From Micropterus salmoides (lineage: Eukaryota; Chordata; Actinopteri; Centrarchiformes; Centrarchidae), in contig NW_024040707.1 of assembly GCF_014851395.1 (NCBI RefSeq), positions 14,110,187-14,174,186 of the forward strand: a stretch of DNA of 64,000 nt, in the 5' to 3' direction. A program made the position numbers and the translations under genes. Below the pieces are notes generated by a model. The model saw only the letters and a program-made list of their open reading frames with translations. It was not told where the DNA came from and searched no databases. Positions within the stretch are counted from its first letter, which is position 1. The number at the start of each line of letters is the position of its first letter. This document shows positions 22,606 to 34,639 of this stretch, piece by piece.

Positions 22606-25600
22606 ATGACCATCCTTGTGTCAACCCTGATTCAGAGCAAAGCTAAGGTAGGTGAGAACTTTTCTATAATCACTGCAGGAAATAATCTGCTGACGATACA
22701 CTCTGTGGAGTGCAGGAAAAGAATAGAACATGTTTGTGTAAGTCTGTATGTGAAGTTTGTTTTGCTTTAATGTGCAGTTTGCTGACCTACATACATATAT
22801 GACGACGAGCGTGGAGAAAAAAAATCATGTGACAGGTGACATTTGCATCATGTGCTTCTACATTTACCAAATATCAGTCACATCAGTAGTTTTATTAGAT
22901 TACATGAATTTAATTATGTGTCATTATCAGTAATCAAGTGGGTTCCCAATAATGGTCAGAGGCTGGCATGATAGTCTTTCAGCTCCCATGTAGCAACTTG
23001 TTTTACTTCACTTTTTAATTTTGTCACTTTCAAATGCCGCTTTTATCAGATTTTATTTTGTATTTTCTTTAATAGTTAAAACCATTATTTTTTCCTTTCC
23101 TTCGGGTCCCAGCAATCAGTTTGCATGAACATACTAAACAACTTAGATCCGTGGTAAATCAGGACGCATAATCTTTGCAGGAACCGCTTAACGTTTGTGT
23201 TATATAATTCAAAAACCGAAACAAGAGTTAAACTATACAGCGCAGCATTATATGAGAAACAGACGACAGAATATGAAAAGAATACTTCTCGTCTCTCGTG
23301 GCTTTCAAAGAATTGCCTTTTGTGTCTTAATACATCTCAGAAGTCGATCCGGCAACATATGAATCAATTTTTATTGTTTCAATTCAGTGTTTGGCGTCTG
23401 TCTTCACTGTTAAAAAAGCTGCATCAAAGTCACAGGTCAACTGAGTCAAGGGGACGATTATCAAAGAATACCTTCCAGTTCGGACATTTTGCCCGCATTG
23501 TGAGCAACATATGCTTGTCACCATGTTTTAATCCTCAGAAGAAGGATTAAATCCATCTGGAGCCTATTTTACTGTTACAGTTGCCAAAAGGTGCTTGGTA
23601 GCAGGCATCATCAGCTACAGAAGGAGTCCGTGCATGTTGCTCTCCCAAGCCAAGCTCCCATGGTAGAGGGCACCATTTGATCCTAACTGGAACTAATCTA
23701 ACACCAGGCTAGGTTCCCCTTAGGCACTGTTAGTCACACTGCTAGTGTCGCAGCAAAGAGAAGCTTTGCATTTTGCCCAAACTCGACCCGAAACCTGATA
23801 CTTTGTCAGAACCAAGGCTGAGAAGCAGAACTGTAACAGACAACTAATGTGCAACTGCTTTTCTTGTGCACTTTATTCAAGGCATTGTAACGTACATTTT
23901 GAATTGAAAGTCAGAGATTGCTCATATGCACACTGTTAAAATGTTATGGCACAATTAGGAGCATTTTATTTAAGTCTGCTTTGAACATGGTTTTCCTTGT
24001 AAAATAATTTATAAGAAAGCTCTTTAAAGAAGAAAAGACGATCACAATTTTGGGAGGGAAAAGTGAATCAGAGAGAGACTGCTATGTGGACTGCATTCAT
24101 ATTGAAATGGTTAAGATCAGGATGCCACATTGGCCCATATTGTTGCCACGGTTGAGTTGGCAGTTGAGAGCATGCATAATCTACTGGAGCTTTCCAGCTG
24201 AGTAAATGTCCGCATGTGTGTGTGTCAGCCCCTCCTTAAAGACCTCAGGGGTGTGAAGATAAGGTGTGGTTAACATAAAGATAATAAGTGATTGTGTCAG
24301 TTGCAGGTAAAGTGTCTGTGTGTGCTTATGTTCCTGAGCTTCCCTCTGACTATGGCTGAGGTCCCTGGTCCATGCAAACACTCCATCACTAGGGAGCACC
24401 TGCTGACAGTCAGGCATCTGGTAGGTGCTGAAAAAACATTAGAAACATGGCTGTTGAAACAGCGTCACAAAACGATGAAATCTCTGTGTTGTTGTTTTCT
24501 GCAGATGGATAACCAATTGAGAAGTGGGTGCTCGATAACCTACACATTCATAGAACAGAGAAGTTTGGTAAGGTAACATTTGTTTGATGTTTCTTTTCAA
24601 AGGCTTTGATTCAAACCTTCCATAAACTGTCTCATGCTGTCATGTTTATTACACCATGCTCTGATTTCCCACAGAGCAAATGTTGCTTTGTAAAAGCTGC
24701 TTTACCTTGGATCCTGGAGCTGCTTACCACCCACTTCAAATACAGTCGGGGCTCAGTCAATGACGGCTACGTTCAGTCCCTGAGAGCGCTCATCCTCAAC
24801 ATCTACTCTCAGAAATGTGTGCCTCAGATTAATGAAGAGGTTGAGGTGGGTGTGAGCTTCTGAGTGGTGAACTTACAGCCTGTTTCTCAGGCCTGATGGA
24901 TTAAATTGTCTTTAATATAAAAGAAAATAAAGTGAAAAAGAAATATGTGGTGTGAGGAACTGCCCAGCTGAGGAGATAAATCTGCAGTACTTGTGAAAAC
25001 ATTTGAGGTATGTTTCTTGGAATCTGCCACAGGATAAGCCAGAGAGTTTTGAGATGCTCTACAGAGGGTCTCCTACAGAGGCACTGCAGAGGGCTTCAGA
25101 AGTGCTGTCTGTTTACTGGGAGTTGGTGACGACGAGTGACGCACCAGTAGACTGGAGATGCCAGCACGAATACACAGAAACCTTTGGCTCTACCACAGAG
25201 CTTCCCACAGAGTCAACCACACAGTATTTTACAGGTGGGAATCTCTATCTTTTGGAAAGTTCTGTTAAGAATTTTGAGGATGTTTGGAGCCACTGAGATC
25301 ACAGATAACATGTCCTTTTCTACAGACAGTTATGGTAGGAAGTCAGAGAAGGCCTCGCACAGGAGACCAGTCAGAGACCTGTACAAGTTTGGCTTCATCA
25401 TCACCTCCATCTGTGGAGGACTGCTCTTCATACTTACTCTCTACTGTCTCATCACACAAAAGGTACCAGCGCTTCTGTTTCGTTGATTCTTAAATCACAT
25501 GTGCCCTAATAAAGTCTTGCCATGCATTCCAGTCATATTGCAATAAAGTAGGCCTTGGCAGCTTGGCTGTGCTCAGTGGGACACTCCCTCTTGCAGAAGT

Positions 25601-28600
25601 ACCAGCTGGTAAATACTGAGCATAACAAAACAAGGTGGAGGCTGGACTTTCTGGTGAGAACAGAAGTGCTATTTTGCAGCAGCACATGTAAATAAGTCTG
25701 AAAATGCAAATAAGTGCATGGATTCATTATCATTCTCCTATTTGAGGCTATTTGGCACCATTAGCTTTTATTTCAGATAATGCAGTGTATGACTCAGAGT
25801 GGTGGTTTTCAACTGGCTGAGCCTCAAAATACACTTTGTCCCACTCTATAATGATTTATTTCACAAAATGAATACTACAGCAAATGCAACGCTTTAATCC
25901 CCTATTAAAAACATGAAACAGACAAAAAAGGTGTAATAAGGGTTTAAGAGCCCAATAAAGTAAAAGCCCTGAAACACTACCAGCTGTAGTATATTCTTGG
26001 TAAAAACACCGGCTTTCTAGCGAGCTGTAATATGCTGATAGGTCCGCTAATAGGTAAAGGAGCAGTGTTTTGATAAAAAAGGGGGGTAAGCTGAAACATT
26101 ACTTTCATGAATTACAACCTGGCCTTTGCTTAGTGTAAACGGTACATACAGTAAATCTCTGTACAGGGGTGGTGGTAGTCAAAGCTGCTCTATGTTTGTC
26201 TTTAGTGTTTACTTTGTTGAGTTACGTAACCAACATTTTATTAATCCTTGTGGAGAAATCTGTATTCCGCATCTGACCCAGATACATATTTAGGAGTACT
26301 GGGCAGCCACAGCAAAGTACTTGGGGACTCTAATTCAAATACTGTAATTCTGAAGTCAGCACTTTGGTCAAGCAATTTCAGGAGTATTGCAAGGACTTAC
26401 TATGCATGTGATGCATATGTTTGGTATGGGACGTAACCTGCAAGAATGTGCAAGCTGCAACTTTTAGTCCTTTTACAAACATGCGTTGTGTTGAATGGTA
26501 GGGTGATTTTGATCACATGGGGGGCAGGGATTTTAGCTGTTACACTAAACCAAAACTGAGGGCGGGTAATGTCAGAGATTTTCAGCATTCAATCTCATTA
26601 GAGCTCCACACAAGTGATGAGTTAATGGCAAACAAATGACTCATTTGAGTGACACTCTCGAGATAGTATGGGATTATTGTTCTCAGTACAGTAACTATTT
26701 TGGGGCTCTTTCTACTTCTAAACACATTGCATGTCCACACAAGCAATTGGGTAGAGGACGTAAGTGCTGCAGTTAGCTAAATGCATGCACTTTGTTTGTC
26801 AGTAGCTGGTTTCTCAAACACAGGTTTTCATTACAGCTTAAATCTGACTTCAGATAGATATTTAAGTTTTGACCAACCAGTAATACGTAGACAAAGAAGG
26901 CATATGCAACATGTAGGCAGACGACACTGGACACCAGTGAGCCTCTGTGTTTTGAATGCCAGAAATCACATCAAATTTTGCAGTTGATTTATTTAAATGA
27001 GGAAGAGGTAGAGATACATTTGCTTCCTGTCGTGAATTGGTTGTGTCTTGCTCAGATTGAGCTTTTAACTGCCATTTAGCAAGATGGGACTGTTTGAAAG
27101 AGCAGGTGGGTTTTAGATGTAATTCGAGGAAGCATTTAAAGTTTATGTTGCAACCCGGTCTCACTCCCAAGTCGTCACATATGGACGCTTGGTCAAGAGC
27201 CATAATCGTCAGTTTGTGACGCACTAGGGATCCCTTTGACGTCAATGTTGAGGGAAGCCCTGTTGTGTCAGTTTTTGATGGTAAAGGCAAGTATGATATT
27301 TAAGAGAAAAGACGAAGTAAGGAGGTCATTGGGGTGGATAGAGGGCCAGAACCCGGACCTTGAAGCAGGAGAACGTCTCGGGTTACGTATGTAACCCTGG
27401 TTCCCCGAGAAGGGGAACGAGAGACTGCGTCGGTTACGACACTATGGGAACGCCTCTAGGCGAAGCAGGTCTGAACGTGAATGAAATCACTCCAATCCTA
27501 TTGGCCTGTTGCAAGAACGGTAAGGTGTGACGGAATAACCGGAGGAGTATAAAGCACACCTGTACACACTCATCATTAGCTTAAACTATGAAGCAGGTGC
27601 TTCAGGCGGGGAGAGAGGTGCGGCGGGCCGACGCAGTCTCTCGTTCCCCTTCTCGGGGAACCAGGGTTACATACGTAACCCGAGACGTTCCCCTTCGAGG
27701 GAACTCGAACTGCGTCGGTTACGACACTATGGGAACGAGATACCCACTAAACCGTGCCGAAAACCCCGCCTGCCCCTGTGTGCAATAAAGTGGCACGACT
27801 AAGAGGAGAGCGCACGAGTGCCAGGTGCCGAAGGAAGGTCAAGACTGTAAAACCGAATGAATGTGTGCGGAGTGGCCCAGCCAGCCGCTAAACAACATCC
27901 TGCAAGAGGCCCCGGAAAGGAGGGCTCGAGAGGCCGCCTTGCCTCTGGTAGAATGAGCCCTCACAGCCACAGGTGAAGGCAAACCGCGCACCTGATAGGC
28001 CAGGGAAATAGTCTGAACAATCCAGTTGCTAATAGTATGTTTGGATGCAGGGAGCCCGGCCCTGGGAGACCCAAAACACACTAGCAGCTGGTCAGCCTTC
28101 CTCCAACGGGAGGACCTCAGAGTGTAAATACTCAGTGCTCTGACAGGGCAGAGCAGATGAAGTCTCCCGTCCTCCGCCGTCACATGAGGTGGAGGATGAA
28201 ATGCCTGCAGCACTGTGGACCCTGCCGCACAAGAAGGCACTTTAGGGATGTATCCTGAACGAGGGTGCAGATAGCCCTAATATTCCCTGGGGCAAACTCC
28301 AGGCTTTGCGGGGAAACCGAAAGCGCTTGGAGCTCCCCCACCCTCCACAGAGAGGTGATAGCAAGGAGAAAGGCCATCTTGAGGGTCAAGTGCTTAGCCT
28401 CAGCTGACTCCAGGGGTTTGAAGGGGGCCTCAGCCAACGCCCCAAGAACCACTGCCAGATCCCAAGTGGGAACCTTGGACCGAGTCGCAGGTCTCATCCT
28501 CCGGGCACCACGGAGGAAAAGTACAACCAAGGGAAGTTTCCCCAAGAACCCCTCCCTCAGAGGGGTGTGGAAAGATGAAATAGCTGCCACGTACACCTTG

Positions 28601-31600
28601 AGGGTGGAAGGGGAAAGACCAGCAGAGAACCGGTCCTGGAGGAACTCAAGTACCTGAACCACCGGGCAGGTAACAGGGTCCACCGACCGCTCCCTACACC
28701 AAGTGGAGAAAACACTCCACTTCAGGCCGTACATCCTCCGTGTGGACAGGGCCCTGGAGCTCAGGAGGGTCTCGACTGCTCCGGCTGTTAGACCCGCCTC
28801 TAGGTACTGTGCCCCCTCAGGGGCCAGACCCACAGCTGCCATACGGTGGGGCAAGGGTGAAGAACCCGGCCCTGCGCCTGGGACAGCAGGTCTCTCCTCA
28901 GAGGGACCCGCCACGGCGGGCCGTCCAGGAGCGACATGATGTCCGAGAACCACACCCGGGTTGGCCAGAACGGGGCTACGAGCAGTAGGCCGACATAGTC
29001 CTGGCGGACCCGCTCCAGAACCCCGGGAGCAGAGCGACTGGGGGAAAAGCGTACAGACGTAGCCTCGGCCACGAATGTACCATGGCGTCCAGACCCAACG
29101 GGGCTGGAGGAACGAGAGAAACCATAGCGGGCAGTGCGTAGTCTCTTGAGACGCAAACAGATCCACGTCTATGGGGCCGAACTCTTCGCACAAGAGCGCC
29201 ACCACTTCGGGGTGAAGTCTCCATTCCCCGGGCCTCAGCCCCTGCCTCAACAGCAGGTCTGCTCGCTGATTCTGCGTCCCCAGGAGATACATCGCCCTGA
29301 GCGATAGTAACCTCTGCCGGGACCACAGGAGGATCTGACGCGCCAGTCTGTCCAGAGGGCGCGAGCGCAGACCGCCCTGGTGATTCAGATAGGCCACCAC
29401 CGCTGTGTTGTTCTCCTCGGAACGAACCAGGACATGGTGGCCTTGGAGATCGGGCAGGAAACTCCTTAGAGCCTGGAACACCGCCAACATCTCGAGACAG
29501 TTGATATGCCACTCGGATCAATGCACCTGCCAGGATCCCCTTGCAAAGCGGCCGTCCATGACTGCGCCCCAGCCCGTGAGGGAGGCGTCTGTCGAAAGAA
29601 CCAGCCGGCGACAAGACCCTCCCAGCACGGGCCCCTGGGACAGGAACCAAGTTTCCTTCCAAACTGATAGGGAACGAAGACACTTGCGCGTAACCCAAAC
29701 CAGACGGAGAGGATTCCCCTCGGGGAAAAACCCTTGTTCCTTAGCCACCACTGCAGGGGTCTCATGTGCAGCAGTCCAGATGGTATTAGGCTGGACGCAG
29801 CTGCCAGGAGACCCAACACTCGTTGAAAGTGTTTCATAGTGATGGCGTGGCCTAACTTCACCCCTTTCACGGCAGCCAATATGGTGTCGACACGTGCCGG
29901 AGACAATTGTGCCCGCATCGTTGTCGAATCCCATGCAACCCCTAGGAACGTAGCCCGTTGGGTGGGCGCCAGAACACTCTTCTTTGCGTTGAGCCTTAGC
30001 CCTAAACGCCGCAGACGAGCCAGAACGACATCTCGATGCCGAACCGCCAACTCTCGAGACTGGGCTAGGATGAGCCAGTCGTCGATGAAGTTGAAATCCG
30101 GATGCCCCGGAGCCTCAGCGGGGCCAGTGCTGCATCCATACACTTGGTGAATGTGCTAGGGGAAGTGCCAGGCCGAATGGAAGAACCCGATACTGGTAAG
30201 CCACACCCCCGAAGGCAAACCTCAGGAACTTCCTGTGAGAAGGACGGATGGAGACCTGGAAATAGGCGTCCTTTAGATCTATCGTGACGAACCAATCCTC
30301 AGATTGGATGTGCGTCACGGTGGCGGGGATGATGAGCATCTTTAACCTGAATCTCCTCAGAGACCGGTTAGAACCCGCAGATCCAAAATAGGGCACGCAG
30401 CCCTCCCCTTCCCCGGTCTTCCCTGAGCTCCGTCGGGACTGGATGACGGTCCTCAGATCTCTCAGACGGCTGAGGGTGAGAGCGCCGTCTCGCTGCCCCA
30501 GCTCCTCGGGGGGCCCCCGAGAAGCGACACTCTGCTTCCCTCCTCTCCGTAGGAGCTCGTAGAGGGAAGGGACCTACGCCTGGCAGCCTCAGCTGCCTTG
30601 GGTCCAGACCGGCGAGGGAGGTACTGGCGGAACGCTTCGCACTGCGTCTAACGCTTCGTGGTTCTGCGAAGCTCCGCCAGATCTTCCTCGGAGGGACCCC
30701 CCCTCTGAACCATCTCCTGTAGCAGGTTGGCTTGGTAGGCTTGAAGCACCGTGGTGTGCAAGCTCGCACCTGCCTGGCCCGCTGCCATGTACGCCTTCCC
30801 CACAAGCGTGGATGTGGTGCGACATGGTTTGGATGGTAATGCCGGCTTCTCCAGGGAGGACGCAAGTCGAGGGGAGAGATAGCTCGCAAGCTCATCCTCC
30901 ACCCGAGGCATCCTCCCATAACCACGGTCCCTAACCCCCATCACATTACTGTAGTTCAGTGATCGGGGTGTGGAAAGCCATGTAGAGAAGGGTCTGCCCC
31001 ATGATTTACTCAGTTCATCATGTAAATCAGGAAAGAATGGCAGAGACCGGCGTGGAGGTGGCGTGTGGTGCTTAAGAAACCTTCCATCAAGCTACCACTA
31101 GCCTGTGGTGTCTGCTCCTCCCGTGGCCAGTTGATGTTGAGCTTAGCCACGGCTCTAGTCACCACCTCCAGCAGCACGTCATAGTCGGGCGCGCCCAGAT
31201 GACGCCGCCCCGACACCCGGAAGTATATCGTCCACTGCGCTGAGCACGTCCGCCTCTTCGGAGTCGGATTGCTGCAGCGTCTCTGGATCCAAACTGCGAG
31301 CGGGAGAAGCCGAGAACGGGCTCCCGAACGAGGAAAGGAATCGTCGGAGCCAGCGGATGAAGGTCGGGAAAAAGCCTCAGCCGTCCCGAAAGCCTCCGAC
31401 AGATCACGCTGTGAACCCATGAGTGAAGCCGCAGGGCCGCCTCAGCGGCCGCAGGGCCCGCGCCACGGGGAAAACACATCCGGCCATCCTCGGAAAGAGA
31501 GCCATGCTGTACCTCAGTACCCGCACGGAAAGGGCTTCGCAACGGGCGCAGGCAGCCCCCTCGAGAGCTGCCCGTGCGTGCTCCATCCCCAAACATGAGA

Positions 31601-34102
31601 AACACATCTCATGAGAATCTCCATCCGTGATGTACCGAGGGCAAGAAAAAACACACCTTCTGTACATCTGGTTGCCGGACATGCTGGTAGACTTCTTCTT
31701 CAGGTAAGACACACTGCTTGTAGGACTGGAGCTTTCTTCAAACAACATACAGAGCGCCTGCTGAATAGAAAAAAGCTAATGATGAGTGTGTACAGGTGTG
31801 CTTTATACTCCTCCGGTTATTCTGTCACACCTTACCGTTCTAGCAACAGGCCAATAGGATTGGAGTGATTTCATTCACGTTCAGACCTGCTTCGCCTAGA
31901 GGCGTTCCCATAGTGTCGTAACCGACGCAGTTCGAGTTCCCTCGAAGGGGAACAGGGTTTGTGTCCCGTGCGAAACAAAACATTAAATGTTTTTATTTAG
32001 GCGAGTGAGGTAAATTGACATTAACGTTAGTTAACTTAAGTCTTAATTGACATATATAGCTATTTTAACCCAAACCATGATCTTTTCCTAACCTTAACCA
32101 AGTAGTTTTGTTGCCTAAACCCAACCAAGTACTTTCTGTGCCTAAACCTAACGAAACTGCAACGTTTCACGACTTTAATTATACGTTTTATCTTGAAAGT
32201 GTAACCGGATATTGCATATTTATTGTTGCTAAGCATTGCTAACTTGACTGTGGATCCCTAAACGTCAATAATTGATGCAAAAGGGCTACCCAAGTCTTTA
32301 AAAAGCGACGACAAAGGGCCTTGACCATGCGTCAGACATTTGACGAGTAGGGAGTGAGACTGTGTTGCATGTCCCTATTTAACTGACTGCATGCAGCGAC
32401 ATAATGTGCGCAGCAGAGTAGGAGGGATGATGCATTGCTGGCAGTGAATGCACAGACATTGATAGAGGGTATACAGAATAAAGTGCTTGATGAGGTGTGT
32501 AATTCTCCACTTCTGGGATGATGCTCTTAGGCTGCTGGCCATGCTTTCTCCTGTAAGCTTTTGTCTGTCTACCCTGCTCACTCTACTTCCTGCCTCGCTT
32601 ACTTTTTGCCACAATGCATGTATAAATGTTGCCCTGCCAACTGCTCCTAAGGCCTCAGCGCTGAACTAACTTTAATTCACCTTTATCAATATCAATATGT
32701 GTGCTCTGTGAGTAGGATACAAGGGCTTAAAACACTGTATGAGGAAATGGACAATGACACCTTACATGAGGCAGATGCATTTCAGCGAAAATTCCATTTC
32801 AAAACTGTAGAATCGGCATGTTTGTGTCAGTTGCGTGTTTTTTTTCACAGTGAAACCTGGATTAGCAAATATTATCATTTGCCTTGCTACCTCAAATAAT
32901 ATCCAATGGTGTTTATACATGCATACATACAAATATTTTTTAAACGCAGTCAGCTAAATGAGCTGTGTAATTAATTAAAACAGTGTGCAGCTTGTCTGTT
33001 TTATTGTATCAGTATGTGTGCAAAAAGAAGTCCTGCAAAGTCAAAAGAGTCAGTTTAGTTCAATTAAGTGTCTCATTCAAAGACAGATGGTCAAACATTG
33101 TCAAGCCTTTGCTGCAATGTATAGGTTGTAACAAGAGTTGAGCCCTGGGTGAGTGTTTACAACTTAGCTGTAAACTATAGACTGTCCCTGACACACACTA
33201 GCTCTGTCCACCTACACACCTTTTGGGCAGTATGGCAGTGTTGATATCAGAGCTTTACTGGAGAAAAGCCTGTAACTGCATGAAGGTCCAAACAGGAGGC
33301 AAACATACAGCTCTTTTCAGTACCCGGAGCCAAACAGTCTCTTTCGAAAGACCTGGAATTCCCATCACTACTGCGCAGTTTCCCTGCAGCAGGAAGCAGT
33401 GTGTTAAAATCACAAAGTGCAACACTGAAAATACAAAATATTTCAAAAGATAGATTCACCTTCTTGGAACTGACCTGTGAACCAGTCTAGCTTTTATCTG
33501 TCTACAGGGGAGAGACAATATCATGTAAACATCTCATTGCCAAGGACTTTAAAGTGAAACTCCACCCAGAATGTATCTTTTGCCTGTGAAATGCTCTCCT
33601 GTAATTTTGAGAGGTGGCTGTTTTTTTTAGTTTACTCAATCAAGGAGAACAGAGTTTGTGGTGCAGCTTGGAATCATAGCAGTTATAATGGGTTTTAGAT
33701 TTCCAATGTGTTCCAACTCTGTCATATTTTTACCAAAATATGGATACAGTTGTTTTTGGTCTCAATCTTTGCACACAACCCTGTGTGTCATCAGTCAGAG
33801 CTCTAGCAAAATGATTTAGTTACTTCAAAGTCAGAAAGGAAGACATGAGCTGTGCGTCTGTTACTCTGTCAGTCACCCTAGGTATTCACCATGTGTGTCC
33901 TATTGGTTTTTAAGTTTTTTTTCTCCAAAACAGAAAACTCACAGCCCTCACAGATCAAGATCATATACAAACTCAAGGTAAGAACAACTATAAAAGTAAA
34001 AATGGTCAGTCTTTCCATGTTTATTGAACTCATCCTAATGCATACCTCTGTCATCTGGTTTAAAGCAGAGACCTGCAGGAGATAGAGATGGAGCCACAAT
34101 AG
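22606..34102 (+). CDS. csf1: Macrophage colony-stimulating factor 1, membrane-anchored, 8 coding exons
   Basis: CSF1 is the cytokine ligand of CSF1R and drives macrophage survival and differentiation. Exons: 22606-22647, 24307-24420, 24505-24567, 24675-24845, 25033-25234, 25326-25462, 33934-33977 and 34069-34102. All are GT-AG, the phases agree, and they give 268 residues. Exon 1 encodes only MTILVSTLIQSKAK; it was chosen because it ends in a GTAGGTGAG donor in the required phase. Signal peptide to about residue 31. The four-helix cytokine region holds CKHSITREHLLTVRHL, GCSITYTFIEQ and conserved Cys (37, 61, 76/77). A short Thr/Ser-rich stem precedes the membrane segment (about 219-240) and a 28-residue basic tail. 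The long proteoglycan exon of mammals is absent. The short form suggests the teleost b paralogue, but that is inference. Intron 6 carries a DIRS element. The 3' UTR appears spliced at 34103/34258. Confidence 0.88.
27425..27581. repeat. Left inverted terminal repeat of the DIRS element
   Basis: It runs from CTGCGTCGGTTACGACACTA to CTCATCATTAGCTT and is the near-perfect reverse complement of 31,774-31,930. It includes the TATA-like GGAGGAGTATAAAGC near 27,541, placed where a terminal promoter would be expected. Confidence 0.9.
27629..27736. repeat. Internal complementary region of the DIRS element
   Basis: The first part is the reverse complement of the left outer end (CGGGTTACGTATGTAACCC palindrome region, 27,378-27,430). 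The second part, from GTTCCCCTTCGAGGGAACTC, is the reverse complement of the right outer end (31,903-31,953). The two are joined at the shared GAAC. In DIRS elements this region is thought to template joining of the ends into a circle. Confidence 0.88.
27835..28810 (-). pseudogene. DIRS tyrosine recombinase, frameshifted
   Basis: The N-terminal core-binding part has LSTRRMYGLKWSVFSTWC and SPSTLKVYVAAISSFH. The catalytic part has an Arg in LWRVGELQAL, then, after a frameshift near 28,190, H-x-x-R in AHSTRG. A further frameshift near 27,900 places the final AAGWATPHTF and the Tyr of FIRFYS in another frame. The catalytic residues can thus be located but not on one reading frame. The recombinase would integrate the circular DNA copy. 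Confidence 0.85.
29080..30396 (-). pseudogene. DIRS reverse transcriptase and RNase H, frameshifted
   Basis: Reverse transcriptase motifs include WFVTIDLKDAYFQVSI (motif A), YRVLPFGLA and the active-site FIDDW in place of the usual YXDD, followed by LGLRLNAKKS and FLGVAWDS. RNase H follows with STDASLTGWGAVM and then, in the next frame, NNTAVVAYLNHQGG. After it comes GPIDVDLFAS, part of the extra domain found in DIRS pol proteins. The parts lie in different frames, so at least two frameshifts separate them. It overlaps the recombinase-coding frame downstream, as usual in this family. Confidence 0.85.
30397..31748 (-). pseudogene. DIRS gag-like region, frameshifted
   Basis: The region is read in at least three minus-strand frames. 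The N-terminal part (31,748-31,404) has a Cys pattern CFSCLGMEHA and CARCEALS, typical of the start of DIRS gag. The central part (30,944-30,648) has AYMAAGQAGASLH and VLQAYQANLL, a conserved gag-like helix region in fish DIRS elements. The C-terminal part is Arg/Pro/Ser-rich. The frame changes mean no intact product. Function in the element would be particle formation and RNA binding. Confidence 0.65.
31774..31930. repeat. Right inverted terminal repeat of the DIRS element
   Basis: Reverse complement of 27,425-27,581, including the TATA-like ACTCCTCC context on the plus strand. It is followed by the outer extension TTCGAGTTCCCTCGAAGGGG, which differs from the left outer extension but matches the internal complementary region. 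Confidence 0.9.
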
Positions 34103-34622
34103 CGTGAGTATCCCTCTAACCTTCTAAGCTTTATGGACTTAAACAGCAGGAGCTGGAACAGATTAAGTGTCTTAAACAAACACATGTGTCACCTTCAATG
34201 TAAAGTATGACTACAGTGCACATACATCTTTATGTTCTTTTTTGTCTCTCCTCAGGCGATAAAGAGCGCATCACTGCAAGAGCAGATGGAGCACTTGTGA
34301 AGCTGTACATTTTATCTTTTATGAACATGTTTTCATATCAGTATTGTGTGTCTAATGTATCATGCTCACCTATTTAATCGGAAGCTTCGCTTTGACTGAG
34401 AGCAAAGATGGACCTTATTTCGAATAATATGCTATGTATATTATGTTAATGTATTATCTATTGCAGATATCTTTTCAAGTTCACTAAAAAAAAGTTTTAT
34501 TTTTACACTAGTTATGTATGTTGAATAATGTGTCTCCAGTTGCTACCACTTAACCGTTTGTAATGATGTTTGCCAAACACAAGTTATTTATTAGTTTGAC
34601 TCTATTCAATCTCCATATTGAT

Positions 34623-34628
34623 AATAAA
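34623..34628 (+). terminator. csf1: Poly(A) signal of csf1
   Basis: AATAAA lies 520 bases after the csf1 stop codon and downstream of the probable last, non-coding exon starting at 34,258 (acceptor CTCCTCAG). Confidence 0.55.
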
Positions 34629-34639
34629 AAGTTCCATCA

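Larger units (their letters stand above)
27372..31953 (-). mobile_element. DIRS-type tyrosine-recombinase retrotransposon, degenerate copy
   Basis: DIRS elements replicate by reverse transcription and insert with a tyrosine recombinase, so they have inverted terminal repeats and an internal complementary region in place of ordinary LTRs and an integrase. All are visible here: inverted repeats at 27,425-27,581 and 31,774-31,930, non-identical outer extensions, and an internal complementary region at 27,629-27,736. On the minus strand the order is gag-like region, reverse transcriptase, RNase H, a DIRS-type domain, then tyrosine recombinase. GC content is far above the flanks. Several frameshifts break the reading frames, so the copy is very probably inactive. 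No target duplication is evident beyond a shared AAC, as expected for this class. Confidence 0.92.
27148..32370. mobile_element. Older inverted-repeat element split by the DIRS insertion
   Basis: Left flank 27,148-27,371 and right flank 31,954-32,370 read as the two halves of one repeat. The left outer end CGGTCTCACTCCCAAGTCGT is mirrored by GGGAGTGAGACTG at the right, and CACTAGGGATCCC by GGATCCCTAAACGTC. Removing the DIRS element rejoins CAGGAGAACAGGGTTTGTGT, a plausible uninterrupted sequence. The right half has TAACCTTAACCAAGTAG-like runs common in fish repeats. It encodes nothing recognisable. Confidence 0.55.

Noticed and set aside
24258..24306. Start of csf1 inside the exon beginning at 24,307
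   Set aside because: There is no ATG before the signal peptide core in that frame, and a TTGCAG acceptor precedes it; the 22,606-22,647 exon supplies the start in phase.
28265..30287. Several plus-strand ORFs of 60-144 codons
   Set aside because: They are antisense shadows of the GC-rich DIRS pol and recombinase frames on the minus strand.
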